From an uncultured Prevotella sp. (lineage in GTDB: Bacteria > Bacteroidota > Bacteroidia > Bacteroidales > Bacteroidaceae), in NCBI GenBank assembly GCA_900771975.1, contig CAAGPV010000012.1:1-64000 (forward strand): a DNA stretch of 64,000 nucleotides. The letters are read 5' to 3'. A program made the translations under genes and the position numbers. The notes beneath the pieces were generated by a model. It was given only the letters and a program-made list of their open reading frames with translations, was not told where the DNA came from and ran no database searches. How positions within the stretch are numbered: position 1 is the first letter of the stretch; every line of letters starts with the position of its first letter. Below are positions 16,045 to 24,079 of this stretch, one piece after another.

Positions 16045-18570
16045 TTATTTCACAATCTTCATACGGTAGTTGCGACCTTGCGCATCTTTCACCGTCACAA
16101 CATACACTCCTGAAGCGAGCGAAGACAAGCTTACTGTTGTAGCGGCATCTGCCTTTTGGTTCAATACCAAACCTCCTCCAAGGTCATAAACAACTACTGA
16201 AGCGGCATTTTCGGGAAGAACCAATGTTGCAGAAGCACGGTTGTATGCACAAACGCCATTTGCTACTACCGGTTGCAGTCCGTCCGTTACCTCCTGTACA
16301 TAGTAGACACGAAGGTTTTGGAAACTTACCGAATAGTCTGCGCTCGTTACATGGAAAGCAATGTTGTAGCTACCGTCTGTTGGAACGGTGAACTGGCTGG
16401 TTTCAAAATCACCAAAGCCGTTCTGTTGAAGGTTGTTGTAAGAAGCCACCACTTGTGTTTGTGCTGCAGAATTTTGGCCTTGTCCTATAGTCACATCAAG
16501 AGTTGCGCCATAGTCGCGAGCGGTTTTCAACTGATATTTCAGAACATAGCGTTTGCTTGACTCCAAGTCAACCGCTGGCGATATCAGCCAGTCGTCTTGT
16601 GACTTGGTACCCATCTTATAGTTGAACCTAAACACAGAACCATAATCGAACATCCATGCGCCATTACCGGCATTATCCTCTATCACCCAAGAAGATGAAT
16701 TGTTGTAGTTTACATCAAAGGCCTTCAATAGTTCCAAAGCGCCGGTTACATCATCAAGGTTGATTGTAACGGTCTTCGCTACCGACTTGTTGTCACCGAT
16801 AGCGGCTATTACCTTATAGGTTACTTTACCACTGAAGTTGTCAGGAGCATATACATAGTTGGCTGCCGAGCCGGCCTTTTGATTGTCAAGCGTTGCTATC
16901 AGCACGTCATCTGCATACACCGAGAGTGTAAGAGGTGCAGCGATGTCTATATCTTGTGTGTCTTTGGACGGATTTTTCCATGAGAGTGAAACGGTCTTGT
17001 CTACAGACGAAGATGTAGCCTCAAGGCTGTCTATCGCCTTTGGAGTAGCTTTCTCTGCAGCAACCACTTTCACCGACTTCAATGAAAGTTGTCCGTTCTC
17101 GGCATTGGCGGTAATGACGTGGAAACCGAAATAAGCGTTTTGGTTGGCAGGGCAAGAGTAACGCAGCGTTCCAGAGAGTTTGTTAATAGACTGGTCTATC
17201 AGTTCCGTTCCAAGAAGTGTTGTCATTTTTGCTGCTTCCGGTGCATCACCAAGAGCTACTTCAACACTGTCTGGGTCGAATGCTCCTTGTTGTGCAAATT
17301 CATAAGTGAGGAGATAGTCTTTGCCTCCCTGCAAGCTGACAACTGGAGAGATAAGCCAATCGTTGGCAGGTGAAGCTGCTTGAGTGTCGTCACTGTTGTA
17401 TGTGATGCCTTCAACACCAGTAGTGATGCCCCATGTCACACCGTCTGAATTGGAGTCTACTATAGTCCAGCCAGACAATGGCTCTTCTCCAGAAAAGTCT
17501 GAAGCAAACACTTCATCACCAGGTTCCACTTCTTGAGATTTCTCTGCGATGGAAAAATCCTGCAAATAAACCATTCCTCCCTCTATGCTTTGTACGGAAG
17601 TGTTGTGGTAAGCAAAGTAGTAGCGTCCGCTCGTGTCAGGAACAAAGGTGACATCCTTTGAACTTAATCCCACCGTCGACACGCTCAAATCTGCCAATTG
17701 GGTTAAGTTTTCAACTTGCTTGCCTCTTCCCACCATCAAGCTAAGGGCACACTCGTCACCACCGAAGAGGTAGGCATAAGACGTGTGCAGGCTATAGGTT
17801 GTACCTGCAGTAAGGTCTACACCAGGAGAGAAGAGGTAGTCATCGGCAGAACCCGAATTGGTGCTGATACCAACTCCCGTATTGTCATAGAAGTCCCATG
17901 TTGTTCCATCGTTGTTGTGGTCTACCGCTTCCCAGCCAGTTGCACTTTTTGTAAAGTCAATGGCATAAGGCAAAGCCACTGGTTCATCTGCTGGAGGCGT
18001 TACGCTGCCTCCCTCTGACGCAACATTGAAGCCCAAAATATAGACCCAATAAGACCCTGCATCAGCAGAAGTTACATGCAACGCGAAATGGTAGTCGCCC
18101 TCTTCGGTGACAGTAACGTCGTGCTCGTCATCAAGTTTCGAACTTGTATAGTCGCCATTGCCCATAGTGACGTCTGCAATCTTGGTGTTGCTATTCATAT
18201 TAGATGCCGACTTGGTCAACTCCAACGACAACGTAGGGTTGTTACGTGACACGGTTGTGGTCGTAACTTTATAGGTTACACCTGGCTGCAAGTGGAAAGT
18301 TGGCGACACATAATAATCGTTGTGACTGGCGTCCCAATCGGTTCCGATGTAAACAGCGGGCACATAGGAATAGATTGAGGGGTCGTAGATGCAGTTGGAC
18401 TTATACTTCCAAGTCATGTTGGGGAGCGTACTGTTGTCAACGACAGTCCACCCTATGGGTTCTTGACTAAGGTCTAATGAATACGGCAAGTTGTTTTCGG
18501 CCTTGCCTGCTACCACTCCCAAAAGTGCAAATAGCGACAACGCCCATAAACGACGTAAACTTTTCTTCAT
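16045..18570 (-). CDS. T9SS-exported multi-module adhesin-like protein
   Basis: 841-aa protein with a signal peptide (cleavage near VAGKA, about residue 24). It is built from four related jelly-roll modules. Each begins with a GW..VD-type segment (GWTVVDNS, GWEAVDHNNDG, GWTIVDSNSDG, SWVIEDNAGNG) and then has a DDWLISP-type strand (YYVSPTFHL, DDYLFSPGVDL, NDWLISPVVSL, DDWLISPAVDL). These are the cleaved-adhesin/choice-of-anchor J pattern. A fibronectin III-like linker (VSLSWKNPSKD) separates modules three and four. The C-terminus (GVYVVTVKDAQ, ending KIVK) is a T9SS sorting domain. Likely surface-anchored; similar modules in Porphyromonas gingipain/hemagglutinin proteins bind host ligands, but ligand binding here is inference. 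Confidence 0.85.
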   Translation of the reverse strand: MKKSLRRLWALSLFALLGVVAGKAENNLPYSLDLSQEPIGWTVVDNSTLPNMTWKYKSNCIYDPSIYSYVPAVYIGTDWDASHNDYYVSPTFHLQPGVTYKVTTTTVSRNNPTLSLELTKSASNMNSNTKIADVTMGNGDYTSSKLDDEHDVTVTEEGDYHFALHVTSADAGSYWVYILGFNVASEGGSVTPPADEPVALPYAIDFTKSATGWEAVDHNNDGTTWDFYDNTGVGISTNSGSADDYLFSPGVDLTAGTTYSLHTSYAYLFGGDECALSLMVGRGKQVENLTQLADLSVSTVGLSSKDVTFVPDTSGRYYFAYHNTSVQSIEGGMVYLQDFSIAEKSQEVEPGDEVFASDFSGEEPLSGWTIVDSNSDGVTWGITTGVEGITYNSDDTQAASPANDWLISPVVSLQGGKDYLLTYEFAQQGAFDPDSVEVALGDAPEAAKMTTLLGTELIDQSINKLSGTLRYSCPANQNAYFGFHVITANAENGQLSLKSVKVVAAEKATPKAIDSLEATSSSVDKTVSLSWKNPSKDTQDIDIAAPLTLSVYADDVLIATLDNQKAGSAANYVYAPDNFSGKVTYKVIAAIGDNKSVAKTVTINLDDVTGALELLKAFDVNYNNSSSWVIEDNAGNGAWMFDYGSVFRFNYKMGTKSQDDWLISPAVDLESSKRYVLKYQLKTARDYGATLDVTIGQGQNSAAQTQVVASYNNLQQNGFGDFETSQFTVPTDGSYNIAFHVTSADYSVSFQNLRVYYVQEVTDGLQPVVANGVCAYNRASATLVLPENAASVVVYDLGGGLVLNQKADAATTVSLSSLASGVYVVTVKDAQGRNYRMKIVK

Positions 18571-18614
18571 AAAAAAAATGTTGTTAAAGTAAAACTGTTT
18601 ATTAATTATCAGTG

Positions 18615-18622
18615 CAAAGGTA
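18615..18622 (-). promoter_or_regulatory. Candidate -7 box for the T9SS pair
   Basis: TACCTTTG on the minus strand, about 45 bases upstream of the ATG at 18570. No good TTTG is found at the expected -33 distance. Confidence 0.5.
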
Positions 18623-18648
18623 GCACTTTTCCTTATAATCTTAAAATT

Positions 18649-19359
18649 TTAATGGGCAAATCCCCATGAAATACAACTTATCTGCACATCAGCGGCCTGC
18701 TTCAGTTTGGTAGCGCAAGCCGTCATAGTGGCACCGGTGGTAACGATGTCATCCACCAACAAAACATGTTGTCCTGAAAGCAAAGAAGCATTTTCCACCT
18801 TGAATACATCTTTTACGTTGTCAGCGCGTTCCTGATGGGTAAGGACCGTTTGGCTTCTTTCAAACTTCGTACGTTGCAACACTCCCTTGAGAATGGGCAA
18901 GTGGGTCACTTGCGCTATGCCAAGAGCCATCTCGTAACTCTGATTATAGCCCCGCTGACGCTGTCGTTTTGGGGCCAATGGCACAGGAACAAGAGCGGTT
19001 ATACCGTCAAAGAAGCCTTTTGCTGTCATTTCTTCTGCCATAAAGCGTCCCATTTCACGCCCTATCTCCGGCTGCCGCCCATACTTCAGCCGGTAAACCA
19101 TTTTACTGTAGTTGTCGTGCGAGCGATAGAAAGCCATGGAAGCAGCACGTTCCAAAGGCACCCGTCCATAGAAGAGTTTCGCCATTGCATTGTCGTCTGG
19201 CCGGTCGGCAAATCCTGTTCGGGGCAACTGGATGTCACAAGAAGCACACAGAAACGTCTCTGTAAACGCCAAACGACAACCGCAGCAACGACAAGTGCGC
19301 GGAGCTATCAAGTCTAAGAGGCGTGAAAACAGACTATATTCCCGTGACTTCATCTGCAT
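18649..19359 (-). CDS. ComF family phosphoribosyltransferase-like protein
   Basis: 236-aa ComF protein. An N-terminal zinc finger uses cysteines beginning at CRCCGCRLAF and ending at LCASC (about residues 23-41). The C-terminal PRTase fold carries VLLVDDIVTTGATM. In naturally competent bacteria ComF acts in the cytoplasm during uptake of single-stranded DNA; its substrate is not settled. It is the last gene of the run gltD-like, prmC, recX, comF, and overlaps recX by about 20-26 bases depending on which of two ATGs (19359 or 19353) is used. Together with yifB/comM elsewhere in the window it hints at competence, but ComF is also common in non-competent species. Confidence 0.9.
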   Translation of the reverse strand: MQMKSREYSLFSRLLDLIAPRTCRCCGCRLAFTETFLCASCDIQLPRTGFADRPDDNAMAKLFYGRVPLERAASMAFYRSHDNYSKMVYRLKYGRQPEIGREMGRFMAEEMTAKGFFDGITALVPVPLAPKRQRQRGYNQSYEMALGIAQVTHLPILKGVLQRTKFERSQTVLTHQERADNVKDVFKVENASLLSGQHVLLVDDIVTTGATMTACATKLKQAADVQISCISWGFAH

Positions 19360-19810
19360 TGTCTATACATTGTCGTATTTCATCGTAAGTAAACCCACGT
19401 CCCAAGGCATACTTGACGAGTTTGGCAGACAATTCCCAAGCATCTTTGGCTTTAATGGTTTTACGCTTCGAACATATCACAGGGCGCAAGGCGTTCAGCC
19501 ATTCTTCTTCTGCAACTTCGTCAAGCACCTGTTGACGGATGTTGCCGTCTATATGCTTAAGGCAGAGGGCTTGTTCTATTTTTCGGCGGCCCCAACCGTC
19601 GTAGGCAAGCTTGTCGTGAACGAAGGCACGGGCAAAACGCTCATCATCAATATACTGATGGGCTACAAGATAGCTGACAACCCGCTGGCGGTCGGCTTCC
19701 GACAAGCCCCACTTTTTCATCTTTTCATCCACCTCTCCTGTGCAATGTTCACCACGGGCACAAAGGTTTCCCAACTTGCGAAGGGCTTCTTCATAGGTCA
19801 ACGGGCGCAT
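19334..19810 (-). CDS. recX: Regulatory protein RecX
   Basis: 158-aa all-helical protein of the RecX family, which caps and disassembles RecA filaments. Recognisable pieces are the repeated three-helix units, including YLVAHQYIDDERFARAFVHDKL and GWGRRKIEQAL, as in known RecX proteins. It overlaps prmC by 13 bases upstream and comF downstream, so translation of the whole cluster is coupled. recA is not in the window. Confidence 0.88.
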   Translation of the reverse strand: MRPLTYEEALRKLGNLCARGEHCTGEVDEKMKKWGLSEADRQRVVSYLVAHQYIDDERFARAFVHDKLAYDGWGRRKIEQALCLKHIDGNIRQQVLDEVAEEEWLNALRPVICSKRKTIKAKDAWELSAKLVKYALGRGFTYDEIRQCIDNADEVTGI

Positions 19811-20694
19811 GGCAAAGTCCCCCTAACCATTCTTTGACGACCGAAATTATCGTCTATCGTTTCTACCTGAACAAAACCTAAGGACAAAAGGAGCTGCGCC
19901 ACCTTTGAAGCAAAACGAGGATTGACTTCAAAATAGATTTTTCCTTGCGAACGCAACGAGCGTGCTGCATAACTGGCTATGGCACGGTAGAACCGCAGGG
20001 GATCGGCATCGGGAACAAAAAGTGCCAAACCGGGTTCGTAGCCAAGTACATTCCGACGCATGTCCTTTCGTTCGCTTTCTGCAATATAGGGAGGATTGGA
20101 CACTATCACGTCCCACTGGCGAGCAACGTTCTCTTCTGGCAACGACAATGCATCGCACAGTTTCCAATCTACTTTGGCCCCCAAACGGTGGGCATTGTCC
20201 CTGGCCACAAGAAGTGCATTGCCAGATACATCCCATCCCGTTACTTTCGAGCAGGGAAGCGACAACGCCAAAGTGACGGCTATACAACCGCTTCCTGTCC
20301 CAACATCAAGCACCTTTATGGGCTCGGGAGGCTGTAGACCACAATAGGGACGATCCCATTCGTCCACTATCAATCCGCAAAGCGACTGGGTTTCCGGACG
20401 GGGTATAAGGACATTTTTGTCCACATGGAAGACCCGATGACAAAAGGTGGTCTTTCCAAGAACATATTGTACGGGTTCGTGTTGACGCAACCGCTCCATC
20501 ATTTCCATCAAACGCTTGTGGTCTGAAGGGGAGAGGGAGGCCAAAGCGCCACAAGCCACATCGGTAAGTGACAAATGGAAGGCTTCGGACAACAGCAACA
20601 GTACGATGTCACGTGCTTCGTCCTGGTCATAAGGAGGTGCAAGCAGGGCAGTAAGCTGACGGATGGTGGTAGGACAGGATGGTGTCATGTTCAT
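19798..20694 (-). CDS. prmC: Peptide chain release factor N5-glutamine methyltransferase
   Basis: 298-aa SAM-dependent methyltransferase that modifies the GGQ glutamine of release factors RF1 and RF2. An N-terminal helical domain recognises the factor. The Rossmann domain carries the SAM loop VLDVGTGSGCIA and the catalytic motif NPPY (in VSNPPYIAESE). Length is normal. Its ATG overlaps the stop codon of the gltD-like gene (ATGA), and its 3' end overlaps recX by 13 bases. A second ATG six bases downstream is possible. Confidence 0.95.
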   Translation of the reverse strand: MNMTPSCPTTIRQLTALLAPPYDQDEARDIVLLLLSEAFHLSLTDVACGALASLSPSDHKRLMEMMERLRQHEPVQYVLGKTTFCHRVFHVDKNVLIPRPETQSLCGLIVDEWDRPYCGLQPPEPIKVLDVGTGSGCIAVTLALSLPCSKVTGWDVSGNALLVARDNAHRLGAKVDWKLCDALSLPEENVARQWDVIVSNPPYIAESERKDMRRNVLGYEPGLALFVPDADPLRFYRAIASYAARSLRSQGKIYFEVNPRFASKVAQLLLSLGFVQVETIDDNFGRQRMVRGTLPCAR

Positions 20695-22010
20695 TTACAA
20701 TGTTCGAGAAGTTTGATGGCATCTACATACTGGGCAATGCCCTGGGCTACATCCTTGGCAGCTTTCATCGCCAACACCACCGTTTGGGGATGGTGTACTA
20801 CATCGCCACCGGCAAACACGCCACGACGCGTGGTCATGCCAAACGGATAGTCGCTCACCTTGACATAACCTTTCTCATCCACCTCTATGCCTTTCGTTGA
20901 CGACACGATGCGGGATGCCGGACGGGAACCGATGGCTAAATAGATGCGATTAAAAGGAAGAACAATATCACCATCAGGAGAATGGAGACGGGCAGACGTC
21001 AGCCAACCCCGTTCGTTTCCAATAAACTCGGTGACGTTGGTTTGCCATAAAAACTTCACACCTTCTGCCACTGCTCCTTCATATTCTGACTGGTTGGCTG
21101 ACATATCGGCTTGGGTGCGACGGTAGATAACTGTGACGTCTGCCCCCAAACGGATGGCCGTACGGGCTGCATCCATTGCCACATTGCCACCTCCAATGAC
21201 ACCTACACGATCGCCTTCGTGCAAAGGCACCATATTGCGGCCCATGGCTCCTTCACGAAAGGCATTGACGTTGTGAAGGAAATAAAGCGACTGGCTCACT
21301 CCACGCAATTCTGACCCCGGGGCTGAGAACTTCTGAGGAAGAGCGGTTCCCGTGCCCATGAAGATGGCATCATAGCCCGAAGCAAAGATGCTGTCTACCG
21401 TCACGTCGTTGCTTCCTACCAAACAGTTGGGAACAAAACGCACGCCAAGTTCCTCTATCTTTTTTATTTCTGCACGGACGATGTCCTTGGGTAGCCTGTA
21501 CTCGGGTATGCCATACATCAAAACGCCCCCCAACTCCTCTTGTCCTTCAAAAATGGTCACGCTGAACCCTTGACGTGCAAGGTCGCCTGCAACAGTAAGA
21601 CCGGCAGGACCAGATCCCAAAATAGCCACCTTGCCACGTGTCTTCTGGGGAATACGCTCACGAAGCAAGTTCATGTCAGTGTCGAAATCGGCTATAAAGC
21701 TTTCCAGTTTTCCTATTTGGATGGGCTGTCCTTTCTTGCCAAGCACACAATGGCCTTCACATTGCTTCTCGTGAGGACACACACGACCACAGATGGCGGG
21801 CAGATTGCTCTTTGCATTGATTATGCTCATCGCCTCACCCATGTTTCCCATAGAGAGAGCACGCGTAAACTGGGGGATGTCATTACCTATAGGGCAACCT
21901 TTCTGACACTGAGGCACCTTGCAATGCAAGCATCGTTTAGCCTCGTCTATAGCCTCCTTGATGGTGAAAGCCTTGTCCACCACCTCAAATGGGTCTTTCT
22001 CTATGTTCAT
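20691..22010 (-). CDS. GltD-like NADPH-dependent flavoprotein oxidoreductase
   Basis: 439-aa homologue of the small (beta) subunit of glutamate synthase. The N-terminal Fe-S domain has cysteines at 27, 30, 35, 39 and at 74, 78, 84, 88. An FAD-binding GSGPAG is at 132-137. A second dinucleotide fold for NADPH has VGVIGGGNVAMDA near residue 270. No GltB large subunit is adjacent, so it could feed electrons to a GltB elsewhere or be an independent oxidoreductase, as for NfnB-like and other GltD paralogues. It heads a coupled operon with prmC, recX and comF. A possible -7 box TAACTTTG lies at 22118-22111. Confidence 0.88.
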   Translation of the reverse strand: MNIEKDPFEVVDKAFTIKEAIDEAKRCLHCKVPQCQKGCPIGNDIPQFTRALSMGNMGEAMSIINAKSNLPAICGRVCPHEKQCEGHCVLGKKGQPIQIGKLESFIADFDTDMNLLRERIPQKTRGKVAILGSGPAGLTVAGDLARQGFSVTIFEGQEELGGVLMYGIPEYRLPKDIVRAEIKKIEELGVRFVPNCLVGSNDVTVDSIFASGYDAIFMGTGTALPQKFSAPGSELRGVSQSLYFLHNVNAFREGAMGRNMVPLHEGDRVGVIGGGNVAMDAARTAIRLGADVTVIYRRTQADMSANQSEYEGAVAEGVKFLWQTNVTEFIGNERGWLTSARLHSPDGDIVLPFNRIYLAIGSRPASRIVSSTKGIEVDEKGYVKVSDYPFGMTTRRGVFAGGDVVHHPQTVVLAMKAAKDVAQGIAQYVDAIKLLEHCK

Positions 22011-22200
22011 AAAATGTCTGCTTTCTTTTGTTGTTTTAGTTTGTCTTTTTACATTTGCTACAACAAAAATCGGTTTATTTGCCTTATTGCCAACAGCTCA
22101 TGTAGAACTGCAAAGTTAGCCAATATTTCCGAATTGCATCACTACAAACAACAAAACTTTTTCCAGAACAAACCTACCAGAAAACAGCAGCCTTGCTTTT

Positions 22201-22275
22201 GGCTTCCAAAAAGGCCGGTTTCAGCTTCCAAAACACCGTGTTTCAGGAGCTAAAACCGGCCTTTTTGGAAGCTAA
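22201..22275. repeat. Dispersed palindromic repeat, copy A
   Basis: A perfect 20-bp inverted repeat (22202-22221 with 22253-22272) encloses a 31-base loop that contains its own small palindrome, AAACAC-C-GTGTTT (22231-22243). The unit ends with GAAGCTAAAACACAG, also present in the copy at 141-166. It lies in the 394-base gap between the divergent gltD-like and ribD genes; the rest of that gap holds the two promoters. Confidence 0.65.
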
Positions 22276-22352
22276 AACACAGGGCATTTGCAAGTGTCTG
22301 ACAACCAGATGGTTGCACATTTACAAAAAGAAGGGGATTCAGAAAACTTTTC

Positions 22353-22383
22353 TTGTTTATTTGAAGGGATAAGCGTACCTTTG
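22353..22383 (+). promoter_or_regulatory. Promoter of ribD
   Basis: TTG (22353-22355) and TACCTTTG (22376-22383) are 20 bases apart. The ribD ATG is at 22405, leaving a leader too short for an FMN riboswitch. Confidence 0.75.
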
Positions 22384-22404
22384 CACTAACAAGAAAGAGG
22401 AAGA

Positions 22405-23346
22405 ATGGAACAACTGAAAACAGACGAAATCTATATGCAGCGCTGCTTGCAATTGGCCCGCAACGGACTGCAAAACGCCAAGCCAAACCCTATGGTGGGT
22501 GCCGTTATCGTCAGTGAAGATAACCGCATTATCGGCGAAGGCTATCATGCGAGATGTGGTGAAGGCCATGCCGAGGTCAACGCCTTTGCCTCGGTAAGGC
22601 CTGAAGACGAACACTTACTTGGCGATGCAACCGTCTACGTAAGCCTTGAACCTTGCTCCCATTACGGCAAGACACCACCTTGTGCAGACCTTATCATTAG
22701 CAAAGGAGTGAAAAGAGTGGTATGCGGATGTATCGACCCGTTTGCAAAGGTGCAGGGAAGAGGCATACGAAAGATTCGTGAAGCCGGCATAGAAGTGACA
22801 GTTGGAGTGCTCGAAGAGGAATGTAAGACCATCAACAAGCGCTTTTTCACCTTTAACACACTGCGCCGTCCCTACATTCTACTGAAATGGTGTCAATCGG
22901 CCAACGGATTTATCGACAACTGTTTTCAACCCACAATGCTGTCTACTCCGTTCACACAGATGCTTAGCCATAAACTGCGGGCCGAAGAAGATGCCATTCT
23001 TGTAGGGCATACCACCGACAAGCGCGACCACCCCCAACTGAACATTCGCCATTGGAGCGGAAAAAATCCGAAGCGGTTGGTGCTGAGCCATGAAACTTCT
23101 ATCGACGAAATACTTTCAAAGCTGTACGAAGCCCACTGTCTGTCACTCATCGTTGAAGGAGGAGCCAAGACCCACCAAAGCTTCCTGGAACGGGGACTGT
23201 GGGATGAGCTGCGAGTGGAAACGGCCCCTCTGGTTTTCGCAGACGGGACACGGGCACCACACCTGCCCGGAAACATAGACCTTGTTTCACAAGAAATCTA
23301 TGACCATAACATTATTACCACCTATAAGAAAAAACATAATGACTGA
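22405..23346 (+). CDS. ribD: Bifunctional riboflavin biosynthesis deaminase/reductase
   Basis: 313-aa bifunctional enzyme for the second and third steps of riboflavin synthesis: deamination of the pyrimidinone, then NADPH reduction of the ribose side chain. The cytidine-deaminase-like zinc site is HAE (H55, E57) with C84 and C93 in PCSHYGKTPPC. The C-terminal reductase domain begins at RRPYILLKWCQSANGFI. The other riboflavin genes are not adjacent. It has its own promoter. The last 8 bases overlap the start of a 48-aa gene. Confidence 0.95.
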   Translation: MEQLKTDEIYMQRCLQLARNGLQNAKPNPMVGAVIVSEDNRIIGEGYHARCGEGHAEVNAFASVRPEDEHLLGDATVYVSLEPCSHYGKTPPCADLIISKGVKRVVCGCIDPFAKVQGRGIRKIREAGIEVTVGVLEEECKTINKRFFTFNTLRRPYILLKWCQSANGFIDNCFQPTMLSTPFTQMLSHKLRAEEDAILVGHTTDKRDHPQLNIRHWSGKNPKRLVLSHETSIDEILSKLYEAHCLSLIVEGGAKTHQSFLERGLWDELRVETAPLVFADGTRAPHLPGNIDLVSQEIYDHNIITTYKKKHND

Positions 23347-23485
23347 CCGGATTACAGACAACGACGACTATAAACGTGCCCTGCTCATTCAGAAAATTGA
23401 GCATTCGGTAGAGAAAATGAGCCTAAAAGAACTTGAAGCGGTTGCTTACGACCTCTTTACAAAAGGCTATTTGGAAGAATATTAA
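23339..23485 (+). CDS. 48-aa protein coupled to ribD
   Basis: Small acidic protein (MTDRITDNDDYKRALLIQKIEHS...) whose ATG overlaps the end of ribD by 8 bases in another frame. It is predicted to be two helices, ending with KELEAVAYDLFTKGYLEEY. It has no cysteine, signal peptide or membrane segment. I do not recognise a family. The overlap with ribD, the full-length reading frame and a clean stop support it as real; a longer frame reaching back to 23282 would be translated from inside ribD and is less likely. Its function might relate to flavin synthesis or be unrelated. Confidence 0.6.
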   Translation: MTDRITDNDDYKRALLIQKIEHSVEKMSLKELEAVAYDLFTKGYLEEY

Positions 23486-23487
23486 CT

Positions 23488-23515
23488 AAAAAAAGGCGTT
23501 CAGAAAGAACACCTT
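23488..23515 (-). terminator. Intrinsic terminator downstream of RNase H
   Basis: On the minus strand a 9-bp stem (AAGGTGTTC/GAACGCCTT, one G-U pair) with a 5-base loop is followed by a run of U (23488-23492). It ends the RNase H transcript, and lies just past the 20-bp hairpin at 23521-23567. Confidence 0.75.
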
Positions 23516-23520
23516 ATGTC

Positions 23521-23567
23521 TATACGTCAGGCGGCTTGCACAAGGATTGCAAGCCGCCTGACGTATA
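23521..23567. repeat. Perfect 20-bp inverted repeat between convergent genes
   Basis: Arms 23521-23540 and 23548-23567 are exact complements with a 7-base loop (CAAGGAT). Neither strand has a U-tract directly after it. It lies between the convergent ribD unit and RNase H genes and probably protects or ends one or both transcripts. Confidence 0.75.
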
Positions 23568-23587
23568 AAAAACTTTAAGTCAAAACG

Positions 23588-24061
23588 CTATTTCCGCCCG
23601 AAGTCGGCAGGTATCTCTCCCCACAAGCGGGTTTCCCACTTGATGACAGGAGTGGTTACATTGTGGGTCTTTAGCCACTTCTCGGCACGTTCTATCACAC
23701 GATAAAGCTCTTCTGTCTTACCGTTGCGCTCAAGCGTGGTCTTACAGTGTTTCTTCTGCACCCACAGTATGGCGTTATGGCTATCCGAATAGATGGTCTT
23801 TCCCGTGATGTGTTGTTGTTCAAGCAAAGCCAACGCATGGACAATGGCAAGAAACTCGCCTATGTTGTTGGTGCCATGTGTCGGTCCGTAATGGAACACT
23901 TGTGCCCCTGTGGCAAGATCGATGCAACGATATTCCATTGGCCCAGGGTTGCCTGAGCAGGCTGCATCTACCGCCCAGGCATTGGCACGAACGGCAGAAG
24001 GCAACGGCAAAACGGTGTCGTGGCGATCGGCTGGCGGCATTTCGGGAAAGGCGTTTTTCAT
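23588..24061 (-). CDS. Ribonuclease H-like protein
   Basis: 157-aa type 1 RNase H fold, expected to cut RNA in RNA-DNA hybrids. The acidic active site is visible as D32 (VDAACSGNPG), E69 (NIGEFLA), D93 (YSDSHNA) and D153 (IPADFGRK). A 25-residue polar leader precedes the fold, and the viroplasmin-like hybrid-binding domain found in many Bacteroidota RNase H proteins is absent. It is 18 bases downstream of the PNGase F-like gene. A terminator follows. Confidence 0.88.
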   Translation of the reverse strand: MKNAFPEMPPADRHDTVLPLPSAVRANAWAVDAACSGNPGPMEYRCIDLATGAQVFHYGPTHGTNNIGEFLAIVHALALLEQQHITGKTIYSDSHNAILWVQKKHCKTTLERNGKTEELYRVIERAEKWLKTHNVTTPVIKWETRLWGEIPADFGRK

Positions 24062-24079
24062 CTGTTGGAATTTGTTTTT

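Noticed and set aside
13847..18570. Possible CRISPR or DNA tandem repeat in the T9SS genes
   Set aside because: The repetition is at the level of protein modules with diverged DNA; no regular spacer-repeat pattern exists here or elsewhere in the window.
22011..22404. FMN riboswitch upstream of ribD
   Set aside because: The ribD leader after its promoter is only about 15 bases, and no RFN element pattern is visible in the gap.
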